Source: Tenrec ecaudatus
Taxonomy: Eukaryota; Chordata; Mammalia; Afrosoricida; Tenrecidae
Assembly (NCBI RefSeq): GCF_050624435.1
Contig: NC_134546.1
Span: 80,145,700 to 80,209,699, forward strand
Direction of reading: 5' to 3'
DNA length: 64,000 bases
How positions within the stretch are numbered: position 1 is the first letter of the stretch; the number at the start of each line of letters is the position of its first letter. The translations under genes were made by a program, and so were the position numbers. Under the pieces are notes generated by a model that ran no database searches, was not told the DNA's origin, and saw nothing but the letters and a program-made list of their open reading frames with translations. Shown piece after piece: positions 10,341 to 21,362 of the stretch.

Positions 10341-11314
10341 CAAAGTGCTTAAATGATTTACAGATAATATGGTTATTCTATAACCACCCATTCCAAGAAA
10401 ATATCTCAATAAAACCCAATGCCAATCAAACAAACAATAATAGCACCAATGCTTAATGTGAGTTAATATATTTGTATTTTTGCAACTTAAATATCTCCTT
10501 CAGTCAAGTTCCATTTCATAACATTTGCCTATTTTGAGTTTCAAAACTCTACATGTTCCACTGTCAGAACTGGTAGTAAAGTGAGATGGCATGATAAAGA
10601 GAGAGGAGTTAACGCACCAGAAAATATGCAGAGGAATGAGAAAACACGGTAGAATGAATGTCCACTCTTAATTGAGGTTTTAAAAATATCAGAATCTCTT
10701 AACACTCTCTGTGCTTTCTGTGTCCCAACAGTTTCTCTGATTTTCAGCCTAAGGAGCTTGCTTTCTCAATAGATGAAAGCAAATCTTAAGAAAGCAGAGG
10801 ACATTAGACTTTTTCTTTTCAGTTTCTGAGCAAAAATTGCAAGTTTCTCTACTTTTTTTCTTCTTTTGGGGTTTCTAACATGTAGATCACCTCTTCAATT
10901 TCCAGGTTAAATTTTAAACCTTGGTGAAAAAGATCACATTTTGGGAAGAGTTTTCTATGAACTACATGCCCATAGTTTTGATTTTCTTTTGAATATTTTT
11001 GGTCTGGTGATTACTTCTTTCTAATAGTATCAAGAGATTCTAACAGAGGTTTGGCATAAGAGAAGTTTGCATTAGTTACCTTCATTGATTATCTTGGAGG
11101 TCCTATGACAGGTTCAGCATCATTATTAGAACCCAGGAGTGATAAATCCTCACAGAGACTCATTACTTAAAATTTGCTGTCTCGGAAGACTATGCATTTC
11201 TGACGCTGGATCTACCAAAACCTGCAAAAGTCATTGGATTCATTGTTATCAATATGTGTTAGTAGAATAAAATAATTACCCATCACAATTGAATTAACTT
11301 TCAAACTCAAAAAG
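10341..11314. other. Intergenic, no gene seen
   Basis: AT-rich sequence without RSS, octamer or coding signal. It matches about 49,400-50,394 in block B. In B a minus-strand frame of 85 codons (49,851-50,108) is open, but A is broken there and I do not recognise the product. Confidence 0.5.
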
Positions 11315-11430
11315 CATGTCCACAAAGCAGTTCTCCCTGCAGCTGAGCTCAATGACCACTGAGAGCCAGCTGTCCATTGCTGTGGGAGAGGAACTGTGAG
11401 AGGACTCAGTGCCACCCCATGCTCAAACTT
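11315..11430 (+). pseudogene. V4: IGHV relic (FR3 end plus RSS)
   Basis: The only V-like part is a stretch reading [13 protein letters not shown] (about 11,318-11,372), typical of clan II FR3. A degraded end and an RSS follow: heptamer AACTGTG (11,392-11,398), exactly 23 bp of spacer, nonamer CTCAAACTT (11,422-11,430). The downstream 'tccctgcaataaaga' resembles the usual V 3' flank. No leader, FR1 or FR2 remains. It is a paralogue of V12. Confidence 0.85.
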
Positions 11431-11685
11431 CCCTGCAATAAAGACACTGGTGGATAGGATCACCTGGGCTGCACAAGCACAGGAGCCAGGCTCCCGGCGC
11501 CGGGGCAATGGGAAAAGCATGGGAGCAAGGAATTTCTTGTTAGCATCTAGGGCTCCCTTTCCTTTGAAATCATTTTCTCCAAGAATCCTCTCTTCCTTAA
11601 TGTTTGGTACAAAACACATCAATGTCAATATTCACTCACATGTTATACATATAAACAAATTAAATATGTGTATGCGTGCATACAT

Positions 11686-11885
11686 GAACCCTGGTGGTTA
11701 GTCAGTAGGCTGTTTACTGAAAGCCCAGGGGTTCAAAACCACCAGCAGTTACGCAGGAGGAAAATGGTGCTTTCTGCTCCCATAAAGAGTTACAGTTTCA
11801 GAACCGCTCAAATCTACCCTTTCCTGTAGGGTCGCAATATGTCTGCATTGACTCGATGGCAGTGAGTGAGTGAGAGTGAGAAATA
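11686..11885 (+). repeat. Afrotherian tRNA-type SINE
   Basis: 'ccctggtggttagtcagtagg' head, 'gttcaaaaccaccagcagtt' box-B-like region, 'cccataaagagttacagtttc', and a 'gtagggtcgcaatatgtctg...gactcgatggcagtgag' tail. This matches the afrotherian SINE layout known to me. The paralogue is at 50,761-50,960. Confidence 0.88.
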
Positions 11886-12717
11886 CATTGATATATACAA
11901 ATACTGTTGGAATCACTAACATGCAATTAATAGTTTTCATATCCTGGATGGCTGTACTGAATGAAAATTAAAGTACAAGATAAAAAAGTGTGGGATTCAG
12001 GAGAAGAGAACTTAGTGGGGAACTCATAGCAACAAATATATGTAAATTATAGAAACAAAATTCTGAAATTAATCACTTCAGTTTCCATGTAATGAAACTA
12101 GAAAAAGTTCAGTATGCCACATCATAGGTTAGTATGGGTAAAATAATAAATAAAGGAACTCAAGTAAATGAAATAGCAGGGACTCAGTAAGTAAGCCAAT
12201 TAAATGAAAACTGATTATTTGAAAAGAAGAAGTAAAGTGATAAATATCCAGTTTTCCTGATCATGACAATAGAAAAAGGCCCAGAATCTCCAAGATAAGA
12301 AAGCAGAGAGGAAACACTGATGTGCGTACTTTGTGGATATGTTTTATGAACTGCATGCCCACCATTTAAAAATATTACTGAAATGTGAAACTTCTTGGTA
12401 GGTAAGGAAACCAATAATGTTTCCAACAAGAAACAGATAATAGAGCCATCCAGTGTATGCACCTGCATCCACATCTTAAGGGGAACAAGTGAGGATGCGC
12501 TGTGAGCTCTCATGCCAGAATGGTTACTGTGTATGTGACATAAAGTTCATAAACTTAAAACTACTTTAAAAATACTGATAATATCTAACAACTAAAGCTA
12601 TGCCTGACAACCAGATTAAGTACTCTGTTGTCCTTTGAGAGTTCTTGTGTTTCTCTGAGTCTGAGGGAGAACTCTGGTCCATATTCTCTACTCATTTGCT
12701 TCTAAATATCAGGGGAC

Positions 12718-12725
12718 ATGCAAAT
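12718..12725 (+). promoter_or_regulatory. Octamer upstream of V5
   Basis: A perfect ATGCAAAT about 128 bp upstream of the V5 leader ATG. Confidence 0.9.
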
Positions 12726-12852
12726 GCAACTCTCTGCCTTCTGATAAACGGGCCACAGCCCCTGATGTGGGAGATCTCAAGGACAGCCCCAGTCTCTGGG
12801 GTATCTGCTGTTACATTTTGTGCCCAGGAGTGAGCTCATCCAGAAGCGCATA

Positions 12853-13305
12853 ATGAATTTTCCACCAACCTTGGTTTTCATTTTGGCCATTTTAAATGGT
12901 AATCCTTATGGGTCATATAAAATGGTCTAATTTGATATCATTGTGATTACATTTGTTTGTATGTGTGTCACCTAATCCTGGTGCCTCTATGTTTGCAGGT
13001 GTCCAGTGTGAGATGAAGTTGGTGGAGTCTGGGGGTGATCTGAGAAAGCCTGGGGGCTCCCTGACACTCTCCTGTGCTGCCTCTGGATTCACCTTCAGTA
13101 GCTATGAAATGAACTGGGTCCGCCAGGCCCAAGGGAAGGGCCTGTAGTGGGTCGCAGGCATTAGTAGTACTGGTGGTGGTACATACTACCCAGACTCAGT
13201 AAAGGGCCGATTCACCATCTCCAGAGACAACACCCAGAACAACCTGTATCTGCAGATGAACAGGCTGAAAGCTGAGGACACAGCCATGTATTACTGTGCA
13301 AGAGA
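12853..13305 (+). pseudogene. V5: IGHV clan III (VH3-like), single stop codon
   Basis: The leader exon is 12,853-12,898 (MNFPPTLVFILAILN) with donor ATG|GTAATC. The V exon is 12,999-13,305 after TTTGCAG. It reads continuously as a VH3-type domain: [16 protein letters not shown] in FR1, Cys at 'SCAAS', '[16 protein letters not shown]', '[18 protein letters not shown]', and '[11 protein letters not shown]'. The only lesion I see is TAG at 13,145-13,147 in FR2, where CTG-GAG-TGG is expected (Glu46 to stop). Octamer, splice sites and RSS all look usable. A strain or allele without the stop could be functional. The parallel segment V13 has different lesions, so this stop arose after the A/B duplication. 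Confidence 0.95.
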
Positions 13306-13344
13306 CACAGTGAGGAGAAGTCAGTGAGAGCCCAGACACAAAGC
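13306..13344 (+). promoter_or_regulatory. 23-RSS of V5
   Basis: Heptamer CACAGTG (13,306-13,312), 23-bp spacer, nonamer ACACAAAGC (13,336-13,344). Confidence 0.93.
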
Positions 13345-13754
13345 TCCCCTGCAGGGAGGAAGCATGTCTCCAGGGGGAGTACAGGCCCCACAGAGCACAG
13401 GATCAGTCCCAGCAGCACAAGGTGGTTTCAACTTGTGGATTCTGTCCCATCCCACTGTTCTCCAAGGAATCTCTCTATGTTTATTTTGTGATTATGTACC
13501 CATGCCTGATACATGAATCCTAATTCAAAAATTGTGTTTTAGAAATAAGAAACATTCTCACATGCAGAAAAGGCAGTTGCCACTTATGGAGGGGAAAGAC
13601 CTTGACAGGTGCCCCCAGCTAAAGCCCAAGAACAGATTTTACAATCAGATTCAAGGAAAATGCAGCCCCTAGCTAGTGCTAATTGTGAAGTGTACACTCA
13701 TGTCTGAACGGTTAGTTTGAGCGCACCCAGTGATGCCTTAGGACACAGGACTCA
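13345..13754. other. V5 3' flank, no gene seen
   Basis: Standard V 3' flank, almost the same as 52,431-52,850. No gene is visible. The B copy has a longer G run (about 10 G at 52,670-52,680). Confidence 0.6.
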
Positions 13755-14665
13755 TGATCTGCTTCTTGTTGCTGTTTGGAGCAATCAAATTGCTTCCAGT
13801 CCATAGCGATCCTATGCACAACCGAACCAAACACTGCATGAGCTCTACCACCCTCACAATTTTTCCCAAGTCCGAGTCCATTGATGAAGTCACTGAGTCA
13901 CTCAATCTCATTGAGAGCCTTCTTTTTAACCACCCATCAACATTATCAAACATGATGTCCTTCTCCAGGCCCTGCTCTCTCCTGATAATATGTCCAAAGT
14001 ATGTAAGGTGAAGTCTTGTCATCCTTTCTTTTACAGAGCATTCTGGCCTTACATCTAAACATACAGATCTATGTGTCCTTTTAGCAGTCCACAGTATTTT
14101 CAATATTCTTCTCCACCATAATACAAATGCATTGAGTCTTCATTCTCCTTATTCAGTGTTCAACTTTCACAGGCACATGATGCAAAGGAGAATATCATGG
14201 CTTGGGTCAGGAACACCTTATTCCTCAAAGCAACATCCTTGCTCTTCAGTACTCTAAAGAGGCCTTGTGCACCAGATTTATACAATGAAATCTGTTTTGA
14301 TCTTTGACTGTTGCTTCCATTAGCATTGATTATGGATCCAAATAAGAAAAAATCATTGACAACCTCAACCTTTCCTCCATTTAGTGTGATGTTACCTATT
14401 GGTCCAGTTGTGAGTATTTTGGTCTTCCTTATATTGAGTTGTAATCAATATGAAGGGCTAAAATCCCTGAACTTCATCAGCAAGCCCTTCAATGCCTCCT
14501 CACTTTCATTAAGAATGGTTTTCTCATATGCATACCACAGGTTCTTAGTAAGCCTCCAGCAAATCCTGATACATTTATTCATACAAACCAGCTACTCTGA
14601 TGGTTTTCTCCGCATACAGATTAAATATGTGTGGTGAGAGGATACAACCATGATTCAATCCTTTT
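13755..14665 (-). mobile_element. RTE-type LINE fragment, RT region (block A)
   Basis: Antisense RTE sequence: 'ttgcttccagtccatagcgatcctatgcac', 'acatgatgtccttctccagg', 'tcagtactctaaagaggcc', 'ttgattatggatccaaataag', 'gatgttacctattggtccagttgtgagtattttggtcttcc'. Read on the minus strand, frames show pieces of reverse transcriptase with stops. The paralogue at 52,853-53,760 is very similar. Confidence 0.85.
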
Positions 14666-14679
14666 CCTGCCATATCTAT

Positions 14680-15450
14680 GCTCACCTGAGGCTCCAGCCC
14701 AGTAAATGCGATCTCCTGCTGCTGGGCCTTCTGGGCCAGACCATTTCAATCCTCAGTTAGCAGCTGCACACTAGCCTGGGGGCACCTCCCCTCCTGGGTG
14801 TCTCCAACAGGACAAAGTGCTGCCTAATAGCCAGTTTGTTTGCATTGATAACATGGCCCTCATGGTGGACTATTCCCGTTAGGGCAATCCCTTGCCCAGT
14901 GACCTGGGCGACAGAACACATAACACCTAGTGCCTTGTTCAGGGGTCTTGAAAACCTAGGAGGCAGTCCATGGGCATTGGTTAGCAATGGCAGCCAGTAC
15001 CTGCACATGCCTGATATTCTTCCTTCTCTCCTTCCCCTGAACCCAGGCTTCCCAGTCTTTGTCCTTATTGTAAAAGTTTGCTTTGGCACTAGTGACCATC
15101 TCTTTGCGGGTAACTCCCTTTTCTCTTATGTTTTAAATTAACAAGAGCTATAGCTGCAAAATGGCTTCTCTATATACATCAGAAGCCTTCTGAGTGCCAA
15201 AACAAAATGAATGGCAACAAGTAATACAGTCCGACCAGAACCTAAGCTGTGAGAGATACTTTATGCTCAGGCCCTTGAGTTGAGCTCCTCGAGCTCCTCC
15301 ACCAATTGTTTAATCATATTAGAGCCAGGGGATGTTTTTAACCCAATCTTAAATGTACGGAACATATCTTTCAGCTGTTTGTTATCTAATGATATGTTTC
15401 ACTTAAATCCTTGCAAATGATTTATAATTGAAGCACAAGTAAGGTTACAT
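14680..15450 (-). mobile_element. Retroviral gag remnant with nucleocapsid boxes (block A)
   Basis: Read on the minus strand, about 15,090-14,700 gives a nucleocapsid-like protein with two Cys/His boxes. The first reads CYVFCRPGHWARDC and the second CYQCKQTGY, with its His replaced by Tyr. A matrix-like stretch lies further upstream on that strand (about 15,400-15,150). Stops interrupt several frames. The paralogue is at 53,790-54,460. I cannot assign the retroviral class with confidence. It lies downstream of the class II-like gag on the same strand and could be a separate, older insertion. Confidence 0.6.
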
Positions 15451-16139
15451 TAAGGGGTATATAAAAATATGTAATGTTAGAATCACTATTGAACATCAAT
15501 TGAGTTTGCAAGTCCATGGTCTGATGTTCTAGTAATTAAACAGCCTGTAACTGTCCAGTCACTTTTACATAAAGTGTTCAGTTTTTGAATAGTTCGGAAA
15601 TGTCTCTCTGGCAACATCAGCAATGTTTGAAATGATTATAAATCTAAGAAAGGCAAAAATTGCCATTCTCGTGAATCTGAAAGGACATTTTTATTTTTTG
15701 GAAAGCTTCAGCAATCGTAAAGAGGTCTCCATGTCATGCTTTCAGCAACTGCTTCTTCCTGGATCACACTCCCGGCCAAGGAATCTTCCTGTAATTTCTC
15801 TTACCTGCTAAGACGGAAAAGCCAATAGCCTCTCCCAAGAGCAATGAACCACCCACGACTCCAAACACCTTTGTGGTTGCTCCACCAGACTCTCTCCTGA
15901 TCTGCATTCTCTATAGGGGCAGAGAGCTGTTTATCTGCACTGGTTTTGTTAGAAGCTTTGAGGGCAAAGAAAAAAATGCATTAATGAAGGTAAATGAAGT
16001 GCATTCTACATAATTGCCTCTCATCTCATTCGTCTGTTTTAATAATGGAGATATTAAGGCACTGTGAGCAATTCCAGGGAGTTACTTTGGTTTGGAATAT
16101 GTTCAGTTAGATAGGAAACATTATGCAAATTCGGGCTGT
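15451..16139. other. Old repeat sequence, no gene seen
   Basis: AT-rich sequence shared with block B (about 54,460-55,270). Parts may be decayed retroviral sequence. Nothing specific can be supported. Confidence 0.4.
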
Positions 16140-16335
16140 TCTGCAGACTTCAATATGACCTCTGGGCTGCTCTTGGACTAGGGCATGCAAAGCCTGTTTT
16201 TTTCTCTTTATAAAGGGCCCATTGCTCTATCCATATTGGGTCCTTTGACTTCCAAGATAGTTTAATTGGTTCAGGACTTAAAAGGGAAGTCCCAGTTAAA
16301 AATTTCAATATCCTAGGCCCTGGCAGTCATTTTGG
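16140..16335 (-). mobile_element. Possible retroviral protease/RT start remnant
   Basis: On the minus strand a short piece reads like the start of a betaretroviral reverse transcriptase (a PLYKEKKQAL-x-ALVQEQ motif followed by GHIE). It fits the position downstream of the class II-like gag at 18.08-19.68 kb, with the mariner inserted between. It is short and frameshifted. The paralogue is at about 55,270-55,460. Confidence 0.4.
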
Positions 16336-16444
16336 GGAGTAACCTCGATTGGAGAAAGATCTCCATGTTCATTCTTTCTGAAGCCTCTTCCATTATGACC
16401 CATATTCTTCACTATGTTCTGTGCTATGTAATTTTGTGGAGTGA

Positions 16445-17460
16445 TCGGGGCCGGGACGAGACGAGAATACACGAAAATGGAATTTTTTTTCTTTTTTTTT
16501 CCCCACAAAGTAACCTTATCAACTTCAAAGTACTTTCCTTTACATGTAATACCTGTAATAAATGCGTACTTTCCTTTATACTTCATAACTCTAAAATTGT
16601 ATTTCATTCTTGGAAACTTTTTACAAACTCATGTTTGGATGACTGAAAGCACCTCCCTCATTTTTTTCCCCCTCACCTCTTCTATGTAGTCAAATACCTG
16701 TCCTTTCATGTCCCTCTGCAGTCACAGAAATAAAAAGAATTCACATGGAGCGAGTCCAGGTGAGTAAGGTGTGTGGGGCAAGAGAGGCCTGCTGTTCCCC
16801 CCCCCAAAAAAAAACTGCCACGCTGAAATGGGTGCGTGAGCAGGTGCATTGTCGTGGTGGCAGAATCGGTACCCTATCTGCCAAGGATAAGACCTGTTTT
16901 GGTCACAGTTTTTACACAATCTTTTCAGAACTTCTGAATAGAAAGCTTGATTAACAGTCTGTTCTGGTTTGATTAACTCCAAGTGCACGATGAGCTGACA
17001 TTTTCATCCGTTCGGGAAGTTAATGGTCGTCCAGAACAAGGTTTGTCATCAATCAGCATTTCATCTCTTTTGAAATGAGAAAACCACTCACACACTTGAG
17101 CTTTTCCCATAACACAGTCCGTGGGAGCTGTGTTCAACATCACAAGGGTTTCTGCAACATTTCCCCCCGCCCAGTATGAAACAAAATTTCACCCCCAAAC
17201 GGCGTTCTTTTAAATCTGCCATCACACAAAACGAGGCTCCAGTGAAATGGTTTCACAAAAAATTCACTGACCAGAGAGAACTTTCCAAGGCACTTGGAGC
17301 ACTAACTTTGAGCGATTTGCTTGATGCTAGCCTAGCGGGGTGCTGGGTGTGTGAGTGGGGTGTGTACTATGTAAGGTGTGCCCAGCAGAGCTTTTCCATT
17401 TTGTTTCGTTTGTTTTATTGCTACCTCGGTGTACACATCTAGTGCTCTCACTGTTGCAAC
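16445..17460 (-). mobile_element. Internally deleted mariner transposon (block A)
   Basis: On the minus strand a transposase N-terminus starts at about 17,222 (MADLKE). It includes QVCEWFSHFKRDE and SGRPLTSRTDENV, the typical mariner helix-turn-helix region and linker. It then jumps to QTVNQAFYSEVLKRL, HHDNAPAHAP and YSPGLAPCEFFLFL, and ends with a KGKYFEVDKV tail near 16,490. About 120 residues holding the first catalytic Asp are missing. The third catalytic position reads Glu instead of Asp (APCEFF rather than APCDFF). It is non-autonomous. It is present in both A and B, so it predates that duplication. I did not fix the exact terminal repeats. Confidence 0.88.
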
Positions 17461-18079
17461 AGATTCCCCCCACCTATGTTAATAGGGGTAAAAGTCACTA
17501 GAGGTTTAATTGAACCAAACTACCCTTGAGGCCCCATGCACTGTAGGTTCATATCACGATGCCATACCTTATGCTGGTTAACGTCTTCATTTCACCCATG
17601 CTGAAGCCAGGAGTGGTTAAGGACCATGCTTTTAACAATTGCTTATGGATCATAATCGTGATATCAATTCCTGAAACTAAAAGGCCTGAAAACCTTTGCA
17701 TTCAATTCTCATTTCTATACAGGGGCGCGTTTGCTTATACAGAACAGCATTCCAAAATACTCCACTAGCTATGGGCACATTTGACACCTCTGGTGCTCTT
17801 TCTCGAGTAGTATCAGTTTTTATCAATAGGACCAGAAGGAACTAAAAATAATTGGCCGATGCAATCACCTTTTTAAATATATAATCTGTGGTATTTCAGA
17901 TTAAATCATAGTTCAAAATTCCCCTTCATAATTCTGCTCAATAAACTCAGTAACAATTTAAACACCCTGAGCATTTAGGGTGGATTTCCTAGAAAAGCCG
18001 TTTGATCCTTTTGACAGAGGTCCCCAAATACAGGTCGTAATAACTGCTGATGATCCTTCTGGTAAAGGCGAACATCTTT
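17461..18079. other. Decayed retroviral internal sequence
   Basis: It lies between mariner and the gag remnant and is shared with 56,590-57,230. It is probably the continuation of the class II-like provirus (protease region), but no motif is clear. Confidence 0.4.
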
Positions 18080-19677
18080 TAGGCTAGTCAAATATGCCTT
18101 TGAGCTCCCTCTGGTGGCATAACTTAGTGATAGGTTCTGACTGAGGTTCAATGCAGTGTGCGCTGGCTGGGTAGGAACTGTGCTCTCCAAGTTTGTTGGG
18201 TGGGGCTTGGAGCACGCCCATCTCCCCCTTTCCTGAGTGGGTAGCGGTCACTGACAGCACCCCCTCACTGCTGAATTTTGAGCGGCATTCATTCCCTTTT
18301 TGCAGCGGTGCCAAAGTCCAGGTTCTCTTCAACCCAGTTGGGCCCTGACCCGGTGCCACCTTTAGTTGCCTGGCAAATTGATTGGCTTTGCTGGCACTCC
18401 CTTTGAAAATGTCAGACCTTTTTATAGTTAAAACACCCTCCTCCACCTTAAGCTTATTGTAATTATGCCTAGCAGCCGCTAGAAGACCTACTCCTTGTAC
18501 CTTAGACCCAATGCCTCTGCAAATCTTAAGGAAGTCTGAAAGCGTGCTCTGCTCTTTGCTGGGACGGATATCAGCATTATCTTAAGCTAGAGTCTGTATT
18601 AGACTATCAACCAGGTCTTCGTTATTGATGTTCTTACGAACAGCATCCTGAAAAAGGGACATAAAATCTAGATGGGGCCCCTCATTACACAGGCATACAG
18701 AAGTGTGGCTGGGCTGCTTCTCCCCAAATGGCACTAGCTTTCCCCAGGCCTGGAGACAAACATAACACATCTGTGACAATGCTTATTCAGTAATCTGCCA
18801 TTGCACTTCCAAGGCGATAACATTCCCAGTCCCCAATACCTGCTCTACCTCTATGTTCAAGTGAGCCTGTGTTTCAGCAATTTCAAATGACCAAATGTGG
18901 TATTGTAAGTAATTTTATGGAGAAAGGCAAGACTTGGTTAAAGTGTTCTTTTTGGTGGTGACCAGATACCCAGCCACAGCTATTGACTTAATTATGCTAA
19001 ACGCAAAGGGGAGTCAGCAACTTGGCCTGCAGCTGCCTGCTGGGTGTCTTTCAGCAGCTCAAAGGGAAGCCACTCTAATGGCGCTCCTCATATCCTTTGG
19101 GTTGTCTGCATTAGGCTGTCTTTCAACTACAGGAACAGGGAAAGCTAATCTGGCTTCCTCTGTTGGTTTATGGCTTTTGAACTCCCAGGGCAGCATTACT
19201 CAGGGGGCTCAGAGGCTCTGGCCATGAGGTTCTCCCTAGAATCAGATTTGGTTCTTTCAGTCTCTGCTAAAGCTTCCTCAACTATTTCATACTCATTTGG
19301 AGTGACTTAGTCTGCTTTCAAGAATGTGGATAACTCACACAAGACTTTGTACTACACTAGCTAGCCTTCCTTTTGCTCCTCTGTCTGCAGATGTTCTGAA
19401 ACTATTTTCATTTTTGTCCACACATCCCAGGTCTCCATAAGGATATGGTCCCCCTGCCTGTGTATTTTACTTAAATTTGTATCAACCTTTTGCCAGATTC
19501 CTAGATATCTCCCCCTCCCCAACCCCCACCCCAGGAACCATGGATTATGTTTTTCACGACTTGTTGAAAACCCTGCATCCTTGTCTTTGTTACTGCTGTA
19601 CCTTGTTTTGTGTTTGTTCAGTAAGTGGGTGACCATAATACCATACGTTTTTTTAATTTACTTTCATTTTGCCCCAT
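18080..19677 (-). pseudogene. Class II-like endogenous retroviral gag, broken (block A)
   Basis: On the minus strand a gag-like reading begins at about 19,677 with MGQNESK, a myristoylation-type matrix start typical of betaretroviruses. Frames with stops follow. A capsid C-terminal region lies at 18,779-18,582 (PHLDFMSLFQDAVRKNI, resembling the major homology region and after). A nucleocapsid piece with a NECRSKFSSEG phrase typical of betaretroviral second zinc boxes is near 18,300. Several stops and frameshifts make it non-coding. Block B has the same gag (57,230-58,839). Confidence 0.75.
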
Positions 19678-19816
19678 TAAAAATTTTTTTTACCAATCCC
19701 CCAACCAGATTCTCACTTCAAAACTATTCCCTAAATGCACTCTAGCTTCAGATGGGGTTGCACAAGGATCGCATAAATTTGCGCTCTCCTCTGGGAGAGT
19801 TTCCTCTAGATCCCTA

Positions 19817-20280
19817 GCTTAGGGAGCCATTTGTCAGGTCCAGTCTCACATTCTGATGAGCAATTGTACAATTAAAAGGAAATAATAAAGGGCGGTAGAC
19901 AAAGCATGCAAGGCATTACCTCTACCATGAAGCCAGGGACAAGAGAGAGAATTTGTATTCCCAAAAACGTTTCAATAATCTTGGAACTAGCAAATCTCAT
20001 CAATCATATACATAACAACATGGGTGGTATCTTGCCCTAGATATTACTGTGCTCATTGTGGGTGGAACCCAATACCTGTACTGGGGCAGGCAGAGGGGAG
20101 TCGACCACCCCTTGTTCAGGGAGAACAATAGAAACAAGTCTGCTCCAATATATAAGAGCTTTAGACCACATAAAGGTCAGCCATATGCTTGTAAGAAATA
20201 TTTTATAGTAGCATTATTGTTGTAGAATATTATGGGGAGATGATATTTAGTTAGGAGAATATGACTGTGATTAATCTCCA
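19817..20280 (-). mobile_element. 5' LTR and primer-binding region of the class II-like ERV (block A)
   Basis: Read on the minus strand, an LTR-like stretch contains a TATA box (about 20,147-20,156). It ends near 19,831, just before TGGCTCCCTAAGC (19,829-19,817), which sits where a tRNA primer-binding site is expected and resembles the Lys-type TGGCGCCC start. The LTR start on the high-coordinate side is not resolved. Confidence 0.55.
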
Positions 20281-20335
20281 ACTCACAAATGTGAAGGCCT
20301 TCCATCAACAGAGTTTTGGCTTTCCAGAATCTTCA

Positions 20336-21362
20336 TTATAAGTGTAGAGAATTTGTCTGCATACATCCTCTTCCCGATCCTCTGTTTCCCACAAGCTGGT
20401 CCTAGCATTGTTTTGGTCTATTGTACATAATGTCACTTAGTCTGAATCAATTAGATGGCACCTAACAAAGTTTTATCCCATGTGAACATACTGTGGTCTA
20501 GCCAGATTTGTAAGGTAGAATTGGGATCATGATTGGGGGTGGTTGGGGAGGAAGCATTTAGGAACAGAGGAAAGTTGTGTTTCATTGATGCTACACTGCA
20601 CCCTGACTGGCTCGTCTCCTCCTCGTGACCCTTCTCTGAAGGGATATCCAATTGCATACAGATGAGCTTTGGGTCTCCACTTTGCACTCTCCCTCATTCA
20701 CAAAGATGTAATTTTTTTGTTCTGATGATGCCTGTTACCTGAGCCCTTCGATACCTCATGATCACACAGGCTGTTGGGTTTCTTCCATGTGGGTTTTGTT
20801 GCTTCTGAGCTAGATCACCGCTTGTGTCTCTTCAAGCCTTTAGGACCCCAGATGCTATATCTTTTGATAGCTTGGCCCCATCAGCTTTCTTTGTCACATT
20901 TGCTTATGCACCCATTTTTCTTTAGCAGTAATATCATGGAGATGTGCGTACAATGATAGGAATTTTTGTTCTTTGATGCCTGATACCTGATCCCTTCGGC
21001 ACCTTCGTATCATGCAGGCTGATGTGCTTTTTCCATGTGTGCTCTGTTGCTTCTGAGCTAGATGGCTGCTTGTTTACCTTCAAGCTTGGACTGATTTCTC
21101 CAGAGTCTCTCGGGTATGCGTTACTCAGTCACCATCTTCCTGGAACTCCCTGTGCTTATGTTTTCTAATATACAGAACTGAAAGAACTAAATTAAAAATC
21201 AACTCTTGATTGCAATGTAGAAAATTTCTATGGGAGAAATACTGAATGATGCAGTAACCATCTACAGAAGATCAAAAGGATATATACAGACACTGTACCA
21301 TAAAAAACTAGTCAACAGTTCACTGTTTCAAGAGGTAGCATATGAGCATGAACCTATGTGAC
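20336..21362 (-). mobile_element. SINE/RTE tail and non-LTR 3'-UTR copies
   Basis: Unique to the A side of the junction. About 20,420-20,465 has a SINE/RTE tail ('gatggcacctaacaa'). About 20,490-21,130 is the antisense LINE 3'-UTR family, with an internal tandem of about 240 bp ('gatgcctg-tacctga-cccttc' ... 'gcttatgcacccattt', present twice). This matches 39,235-39,680. No gene is seen. Confidence 0.7.

Larger units (their letters stand above)
7425..20335 (+). repeat. Segmental duplication block A (pairs with B, 44,800-59,516)
   Basis: About 12.9 kb that runs collinear with 44.8-59.5 kb: SINE half, V3/V11, L1, RTE, relic V4/V12, SINE, V5/V13, RTE, gag remnants, mariner, class II-like gag and LTR. 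B additionally holds the DPPA4 retrocopy. Similarity stops at TCTTCA (20,330-20,335), beyond which A continues into unique sequence while B switches to a block C-like sequence. Confidence 0.92.

Noticed and set aside
14836..15141. Plus-strand frame in the gag remnant
   Set aside because: The recognisable nucleocapsid boxes are on the minus strand, so the plus frame is a shadow.
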